DNA of 64,000 nt from Taudactylus pleione (lineage: Eukaryota; Chordata; Amphibia; Anura; Myobatrachidae). The stretch covers positions 10,866,001 through 10,930,000 of the forward strand of contig JAUIMM010000534.1 in assembly GCA_031769625.1 (NCBI GenBank). Reading direction: 5' to 3'. Below, piece after piece: positions 44,161 to 64,000 of this stretch. Position numbers and translations under genes: made by a program. Under the pieces are notes generated by a model. That model saw only the letters and a list, made by a program, of their open reading frames with translations, had not been told where the DNA came from and ran no database searches. Positions within the stretch are counted from its first letter, which is position 1. Each line of letters opens with the position of its first letter.

Positions 44161-45439
44161 TACGAGGGCTGATTGAAAAGTAATGAGACTGCCTCTGATT
44201 TTCTGTCCCATAGGCAGATGTGGCAACACTATGCTGGTTATTGTGAAGCTCATACATCGATGTGTCTGAACCTATGGTTGGACTGACGTACTGTAGTTGT
44301 CCTTTTTTAGTCACAGCGAGTGATCTTTGTACTTTTCATGGCCGATGAGGAAGATGTGTCTAAGATTATATCAGAGATGTGTGATTGAATTTTCTGTTAA
44401 CCTTGGGGAAAAAGTGGAAATGAAACTCATGAAATGTAACGGCAAGCACATGGTGGAGAAACAATTAGCCGTGCTGCAGTATTTCGGTGGTGGATAATAC
44501 GCGAGTAATTGCTGAAGCCCGTTCTGGGAGATCATCCACCGCGGTTACAGATGTCAACATTGACAAAGCTGCAGAGATGTTACAAAATGACAGAAGGTTA
44601 ACTTTACGAAAACTTTCGGCTTCACTTGGTATCTCTTTCGAACAGGTTCAGTATATTGTGACGAAGGAATTGAAAATGCATCGTGTGTGTGCCAGGTGGG
44701 TACACAGAAATCTCACAGAAAAGCAGATGCGAGGACGAGTTGAATCGTGTAAGACCACTGTTCGAATATTGGAGAGAATATCTGATTTCCTGACATCGAT
44801 TGTAATTTGTGACTCATCGTAGATTCATCATTATGATCCAGAATCTAAACAATAGTCCAGTGAATGGAAACACACAAATTTTCCTCCGCTCGTCTGTGTG
44901 ATTCCTTTGGTGTGTAAAGTCAGGCTAATGCTATTCTTTAATGCGCACAGTATGATCCTACAGTACTGGGTTCCCCGTTGTCAGACAGTTAATGGTGATT
45001 ACTATGCAAACGTTCTGAAAACCCATTTGTGTGGAGCCATGAGGAAGAAAAGACCACATTTACTGAAGAAACAGTGGTTTTGCTCCAAGACTATGTCCAA
45101 CCACATGTTGCTACTATAGCAATGGCAGCACTGACTGAAATTAATGGGACAGCACTGGAACACCCTCCATATAGCCCGGACTTAATGCCCTGTGATTTCC
45201 TTGCATTCCCAAACCTGATAAAAACAACTACGCGGAAAGAAGTTCTCAACAGATGATGAAGTGAAAAATGCCACTAAAAGCGATGTCACATAACAGTCTA
45301 CGGCACGTCTTTGAAACGCTGGAAAAATGTACTGAATGTGACAGATGCTACTTTGAAAAAGAAAAATGTTCAGATCCTGTGGAGTCATCTGATTCTGAGT
45401 AAAAAAATCAGCCTCATTACTTTTTAATCAGCCCTCGTA
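44161..45439 (+). mobile_element. Mariner transposon, near full length, inactive
   Basis: Terminal inverted repeats TACGAGGGCTGATTGAAAAG and CTTTTTAATCAGCCCTCGTA include the TA target at each end. The length, about 1.28 kb, is typical of mariner. One broken transposase frame is inside. It lies between the Tc1/hAT cluster and the kinase gene. Both termini are well preserved, so age is moderate. Confidence 0.9.
44338..45402 (+). pseudogene. Mariner transposase pseudogene
   Basis: Starts MADEEDVSKIISEMCD, then an early stop. Recognisable pieces follow: a helix-turn-helix part with LRKLSASLGISFEQVQYIV, KQMRGRVESCKT, ICDSS where the first catalytic Asp is expected, and EHPPYSPDLMPCDF, the HPPYSPDLAPCDF signature with the third Asp. 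It ends at a TAA at 45400-45402. Several stops and frameshifts remove function. The DD34D family assignment is from these motifs. Confidence 0.82.
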
Positions 45440-47005
45440 AATTGCATAATGTTCTGTATTAAGATTATTTGAATACATTAATTACTTAATATTATATGAG
45501 AAAAGAAATACATGGTAGGAATCCCTGTAAAATCTTGAACCTGATTGTGCATAATTGAAGTGTTTGTCATTGGGACCCTTACCACAGCCCAAAATTATTA
45601 TATCACTCCTGAGGTGCCAGTAATACATATGAGCTTCATAGAAATATTTTATGTCATTCAGAATACAAGGCCTTTAGTGCTTTGTGAGTGTCATGAAATT
45701 AACATAACATTTTTGTTTTTATTTTAATTTCTTCCTTCTTTTGGTCAGATTTTGTTTCTTTGTAAAAAAAAAACGTCACTGGATCCTCTTAATATTTTCC
45801 ATGCAACTTATTTTACCATTTTTGTAAAGAAGGAAACAAGTGGCAAGTACGGAGTAAGACTATATTTCTGATTATGTAGCAGTAGATATACATTATCAGT
45901 TTATCACCTATATATGTTATTGTTATTACCTTTTTTACATACAAATGAAATGTTTACCAACCAATTCTTAATCATATATCGGAAGCATCCATCTATTTTC
46001 TTCATTTCTCCATTAACGTCCTCATTTTTATCATCATCATATTTCACACCTTTCCCCATGCTCTATACTGTATATAGCATAGCTTTCATCTTATTAGCCT
46101 CCCAGCTACAGCATTATGTTCCATTACCCGCTATGGTCTCATTTACTTTGCTAGACCTCACAGCCTCTTAACGTTCTGAGAGCCTCCATTACGAGAAAAA
46201 ACAAAGACCACATGAAGCAAAATCTATTTTAAAATATATTTTATTATGAGTTTTTAGCCAAAGAAAAGCAACACTTTATTTTTACTCTGCATTGTAAAAT
46301 GATTGGCCGGAGGTTCTTACAGTCTTGTCCTATAAGAGGACCAAGATGGCGGAAGCCTCATGACTCACAAAGAGTCATCCTTCAGCACTCAGGAGAGGGA
46401 AAACCCCGGTGGGGGAAACCTCTGGGGACCCATGGCTTGAAGGACTGCCCGTCCCTCTGGGCACTAGGAGGCTATGCAGAGTTATATTTCCAAAATGTTA
46501 TCATATATGAACATTTGACACTGAAATACAGTATACATTTCTCCACATTAATAAATAACATTGGCTGACATGATTAATATAGCTCCTGTCCACATCTCCT
46601 GACATTATCCAATTTACATTCCTCACAAAGCTGCTTAATTTGCTGAAGAGCATGGTCATCCCCATTTGGGAAGCACTGATTTTACCCAAATGGCTACTAC
46701 ATTGTGAATGATGAGCTTTGCTGCTAGAACCTCCACACTGTATTGGTCTAAGAAAAACATTTTAATTAATGTCCCAGCCAATCACAATCCTGTTGTATCA
46801 CTCATAATATAACTTCCAACATAAACTTTAATATCTAATAAAATATCTAAATATTTGATCTAATATTAATTTTCTAAATGTCATTGCTCCTCTCTTCAGC
46901 ATCATCCTGTGCAGTATTGAGATAAATGGAAGAAAATGTTATTTTGTGTAAATATTTGAAGTCTTATTACTTAGAGAAACATCAACTTTTACAGATAGGA
47001 ATAAA
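45440..47005. other. Intergenic AT-rich sequence
   Basis: No exon, array or complete element was identified. A GC-richer block at 46290-46470 (GACCAAGATGGCGG) may be an old repeat. Confidence 0.35.
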
Positions 47006-47604
47006 GGGCCTGATTCAGAGCCGGACACTATTTGCGCTCGCTCGTTCAGAAAAAGGGTCCGGATATTTAAATAGAGCGCTCGCTCTTTGCGGTCTGTTGA
47101 CACCTCTATGACTGAACGAGCGAACGAAACATGCGCTCGCTATTTTTTAAAAAACGCCCCCTGGCCGCTCGCATCCTATGTCATCTCCGCTATTTATTAG
47201 ATTAATCGAGTACATCGAAAGGCGTATGAACTGCTCGCAGTGCTTGTGGTTGGATTTTCCTACCGCAATCATGCGAGTAGCTCAGGCTAAGAGACAACCA
47301 AGTGACGTGGTCGATGACGCTGGTTTGTTAATTATGCACACCCTTAAAACGTCCGTTTTGACCGTTTGACACGCCTGCGTTCGGATCACCACTCCCCGTT
47401 TTCAAGCACCTTCCCCTGTTACCACCCACAAACGCCTCATCCTGTCACTCAAATTAGCAGGCATTCTCTATTTTGCGAGCACACAATTTCCGACCGCAAT
47501 GACTGGTTCGCGCATGCATATTACAACCCATACGCATGCGCAGTTGTGCGAACATCGCTCAGAGCGAACGAGCGGGCGCTTACGAGCGGCTCTGAATCAG
47601 GCCC
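47006..47604 (-). mobile_element. Family B element (copy 10)
   Basis: Begins GGGCCTGATTCAGAGCCGG and ends GGCTCTGAATCAGGCCC. It is inverted relative to copy 8 (35272), with the same internal order: CACTCAAATTAGCAGGCATT, CCTTCCCCTGTTACCACCCA, TAATTATGCACACCCTTAAA. Flanks AAA/ATA. Confidence 0.8.
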
Positions 47605-47659
47605 ATAGTTCCATTGTAATAACACCATCAGTTCTAATACCACTTTCAGACAGAAAATG

Positions 47660-47930
47660 GCAAAAAAAACAGATTTTATATGGCATTTGCGTACCGGGTT
47701 GTTTTGCCATTTCCTGCCTGACCCCCCTTCAGGCAGAAGAGCAAATTACTGGGTTAAACATTTCAACCCGGTAATTTGCTGATTTACATGGGTATTTCTT
47801 CTGTCTAAAAGGGTCAACCCAGGTCTAAATTTCTGTGTCTCCGAACCTGGTAAATTCCTGGGTCGAAGTCTCGGGAATTTAGACAAGGCTTGACCCTATA
47901 AGACAGAAGAAATACCTGTGTAATATGCAA
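47660..47930. mobile_element. Hairpin-chain element of another family (family D)
   Basis: Consecutive inverted repeats: CTGCCTGACCCCCCTTCAGG, CAAATTACTGGGTT/AACCCGGTAATTTG, and outer arms TATTTCTTCTGTCT/AGACAGAAGAAATA enclosing GGGTCAACC/GCTTGACCC. The termini are not exact. It does not share ends with families A-C. Confidence 0.55.
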
Positions 47931-48194
47931 GATCACATGTGTTAAATAAAAATTATACATTATTAATATTTTGATTCATTGGCTTGAGTCTTACAATTGA
48001 CATCTTTCAATCCCTGTGACTGACTTCATATACACATTGTTTAATGACAAAGTTGTATTGTATAATATTGAAAAGACAGTAAGACAAATTCTAACATACA
48101 AATACTATTTAACATGTAGGCAAATATAATAGTGATTTCTTTTATTTTTATATTTTATACTGTATTTATATTTACAAAAAATGTCTTAATTTAA

Positions 48195-49085
48195 AATTTT
48201 AGTTAAAGTTCCAGCCTCCACCTCCCCTCACTAGCCGGCCTCTGGTTTTATTTATTATAAAAACCTTTAATATATAAATTATCAACTTAACATTAAATAT
48301 TAAAATAGATTAAATATCTATGTGTCAATTAAAATATATGTTCATATTTATTAAAATCATAGCATAAATACTATACATTCTTAGTATAAAATGATCAATT
48401 TAAGATTAAAAATTAAATTAGATTATATATTAATGTGTCAATTTATAAAAATAAAATTATCAACACAAAAGTATTGGGTTAAATATAACATTTTAGTTAT
48501 ATTTCTGGCCTCCATCTCCCCTCAATAGCCAGCCAATCACACACCTCTGATGTTATTTATTATGAAAAATTTCAATATATAAATGATCAAATTAACATTA
48601 AATTCTAAAATAGATTAGATATCTATGTTTCAATTAACTTAAATGTTCATATGTATAATGGTATAAATGTTTATTGTATAAATAAAGTTAAGATTAAAAA
48701 TTAATTTAGATTTGATATTCATGTGTGCATTGATATGTATATTTATTAAAACAATTAGCAAAAGACAAAGTATTGCACTAAATATAATATTTTAGTTTAA
48801 ATTCTGGCCTCCACCTTCCCCTCACTAGCCAGCCAAACACACGCCTTTGATGTTATTTATTATAAAAAATTAATATATAAATTACTAACTTACCATTAAA
48901 TGATTAAATAAACTAGATATTTGAGCTGTTTAAATTATATGTTTATATTTATTATGAATAGTATACATTTTCAATATATAAATGATCATATTTAATATTA
49001 AATAAGTTTTAAAAATGTGTGTCAATTAAATAATATGTTCCTACCTAATATAATAAAGATAAATGCAAAATCAAATAAATTGTTC
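48195..49085. repeat. AT-rich tandem repeat of about 297 bp, three copies
   Basis: The segment with CTCCACCTCCCCTCACTAGCC recurs at 48215, 48509 and 48809 (spacings 294 and 300). Each copy is followed by TTATTTATTATAAAAA, an ATATATAAATTATCAACTTA-like stretch and further AT-rich sequence. It lies a few hundred bases beyond the kinase stop codon. Confidence 0.75.
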
Positions 49086-49317
49086 TATATAATAGTGCTT
49101 ACTTACCTTAACTTACCTTATAGGAAAGGATGCTTGTCTCTATCTCCAGTTTTGTCGGGCATCAGAGAACATACTGTAGGTGTTTAATTGATGGTGGGCG
49201 ATGTTATGCTTTCTTATATAACTTGGGCTGATGGAGGGGCCAGGTGTTCTTATGCGGGCTTGATGTTGTTCTGCAGCTACTGATGGAACCAAGGGTGCCC
49301 GCTCCTGTGGAAGATGT

Positions 49318-62931
<13,614 letters not shown>

Positions 62932-63224
62932 CTTGTGTAGTAAAATAAGGCACAGGTTATTCATATATTGATTTACAGGGTATAAGGACACAGTAAGATG
63001 AGGATTACTGACCTGGGATAATTGGGACCAAATAATAAAATACAATGTAGGGGCCCTTTACAGCTGAATACACTGATAGCTAATCGGAAACACCAGGCCT
63101 CATTGTACAGTGACCTTCAGCTCATAAATGTCCCTATAATGTACACAATGCTCCCAGTTATGTCTGTATACTCTGTTTTTTTTCCTTGTTGTATATTTAT
63201 TTTATTCTTACGCTCAAAATAAGA

Positions 63225-63830
63225 TAAACCAGGGGCCCGGCACATCTTTGCTGAGTTCTGCGCCAGCGACCTATTTCTGGCATTTCTCTTATGGAGAGTG
63301 TCAGGGAAGAGCCTGTGCCAACCTTTTTTTCCCCCATTCCCTGCTGTGCCAGCCTCTCTGCCCTTTCCCTGACTATGACTATATGTTTCCATTCTATGCC
63401 TACGCTAGGTTTTTAGTTCTATGTCTACACACTAGCTTTTCTGCTCTTCCTCTATCTTTTCCAGACACTTTGTCCTTCCCCTGTCTGCACCAAGCTCTCT
63501 CCCTTTCCCTTGTCTGCGCCAGGTTCCCTGCCTTTCCCTGTCATTGCCAGGTTCCCTGCCTTTCCCTGTCATCGCCAGGCTATCTACCTTTCCACTGTCT
63601 ATGCCAGGCTCTCTACCTTTCCCCTGTCTATGCCAGGCCTCTGCTTTTCCCCTGTTGGCAGCATCCCCTCTGCTTTTCCCCTATTAGCAGCAGCTCCTCT
63701 GCCCCTCACCTGTCGTCAGCAGCCCATCTGCCTTTCTCCTGTCAGCAACAACAATTGTCGCCACCACCAGCATTTCCTCTGGGCCACGCAAACTTTAGAT
63801 ATTGCCCTGAACCTGTCTCCCCATTTTTCT
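63225..63830 (+). repeat. Pyrimidine-rich degenerate tandem repeat
   Basis: Units of about 30-38 bp on TGCCAGGCTCTCTACCTTTC and CCCTGTCTATGCCAGG. One strand is strongly C/T-rich, which creates an open frame of Ser/Pro/Leu-rich residues with no similarity to a known protein. The left edge AGGGGCCCGGCACATCTTTG may be an element terminus. Confidence 0.6.
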
Positions 63831-64000
63831 TCTAATTCTCACCTCTTCACCCCTCACATTTCTTATATTTTACTAGAGTCCAAGAAGTTCTGGGGCTGCC
63901 GACCAGGATCATATTGGAGGCACAACCGTGTCCAGTGTGACCTAACTTAATGTGAGGATGGCAGATGAGTACAATCTTCTGATTTTACTATTTTTTATTG

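Noticed and set aside
46299..46568. ORF beginning MIGRRFLQSC
   Set aside because: No domain, no splice context, and it lies in probable repeat sequence.
63248..63835. ORF of 195 codons rich in Ser, Pro, Leu and Phe
   Set aside because: Follows a pyrimidine-rich tandem repeat; no start context, domain or homologue.
63840..63950. Possible further kinase or other exon at the right edge
   Set aside because: The plus-strand frame has no homology and the minus strand has no in-phase, splice-bounded kinase sequence.

Overview
The window looks like nuclear DNA from an anuran amphibian. Two vertebrate-type split genes sit in about 64 kb of dense, nested repeats: tRNA-derived SINEs, palindromic short elements of the 'ggggtaaatttactaa' type that I associate with frogs, hAT and PIF/Harbinger-like non-autonomous elements, an L1-like LINE, a mariner and a Tc1 remnant. 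The species cannot be fixed from the sequence alone. No prokaryotic or viral gene is evident.

Left third (about 0.8-22.2 kb, minus strand): the first six coding exons of HSD17B14 (17-beta-hydroxysteroid dehydrogenase 14, an SDR enzyme), from the start ATG at 22193 down to the exon carrying the catalytic Ser and YxxxK at 849-953. All exons are joined by canonical GT/AG sites in consistent phase (501 nt, 167 codons). The remaining 3' exons lie off the left edge. Its introns hold a broken L1-like LINE (1170-5490) with two younger elements nested in it, and many short elements.

Middle (22.3-49.3 kb): about 27 kb with no exon I can support. It contains hAT elements with 8-bp target duplications and internal minisatellites, telomere-like CCTAACCCTAA blocks, hairpin-chain elements, a nearly full-length mariner (44161-45439), a Tc1 remnant split by a hAT element, and a 297-bp-period AT-rich tandem repeat.

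Right (49.3-63 kb, minus strand): the eight 3'-terminal coding exons of an AGC/PKC-like serine/threonine kinase, ending in a stop at 49318-49320. GxGxxG, VAIK, HRD, DFG and APE are intact. The usual activation-loop Thr and C-terminal hydrophobic motif are missing. The 5' exons lie beyond the right edge. Introns hold an 82-bp minisatellite, a large hAT element and several hairpin-chain elements.

Both genes are on the minus strand, with the kinase upstream of HSD17B14; nothing suggests joint function. The most unusual content is a set of short elements built as strings of consecutive inverted repeats (up to about 12 hairpins in 550 bp). At least eight copies share GGCCTGATTCAG termini, and a second internal type uses the same ends. 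Two insertions into recognisable host repeats, plus several perfect 3-bp duplications, tie the family to a PIF/Harbinger-like mechanism.
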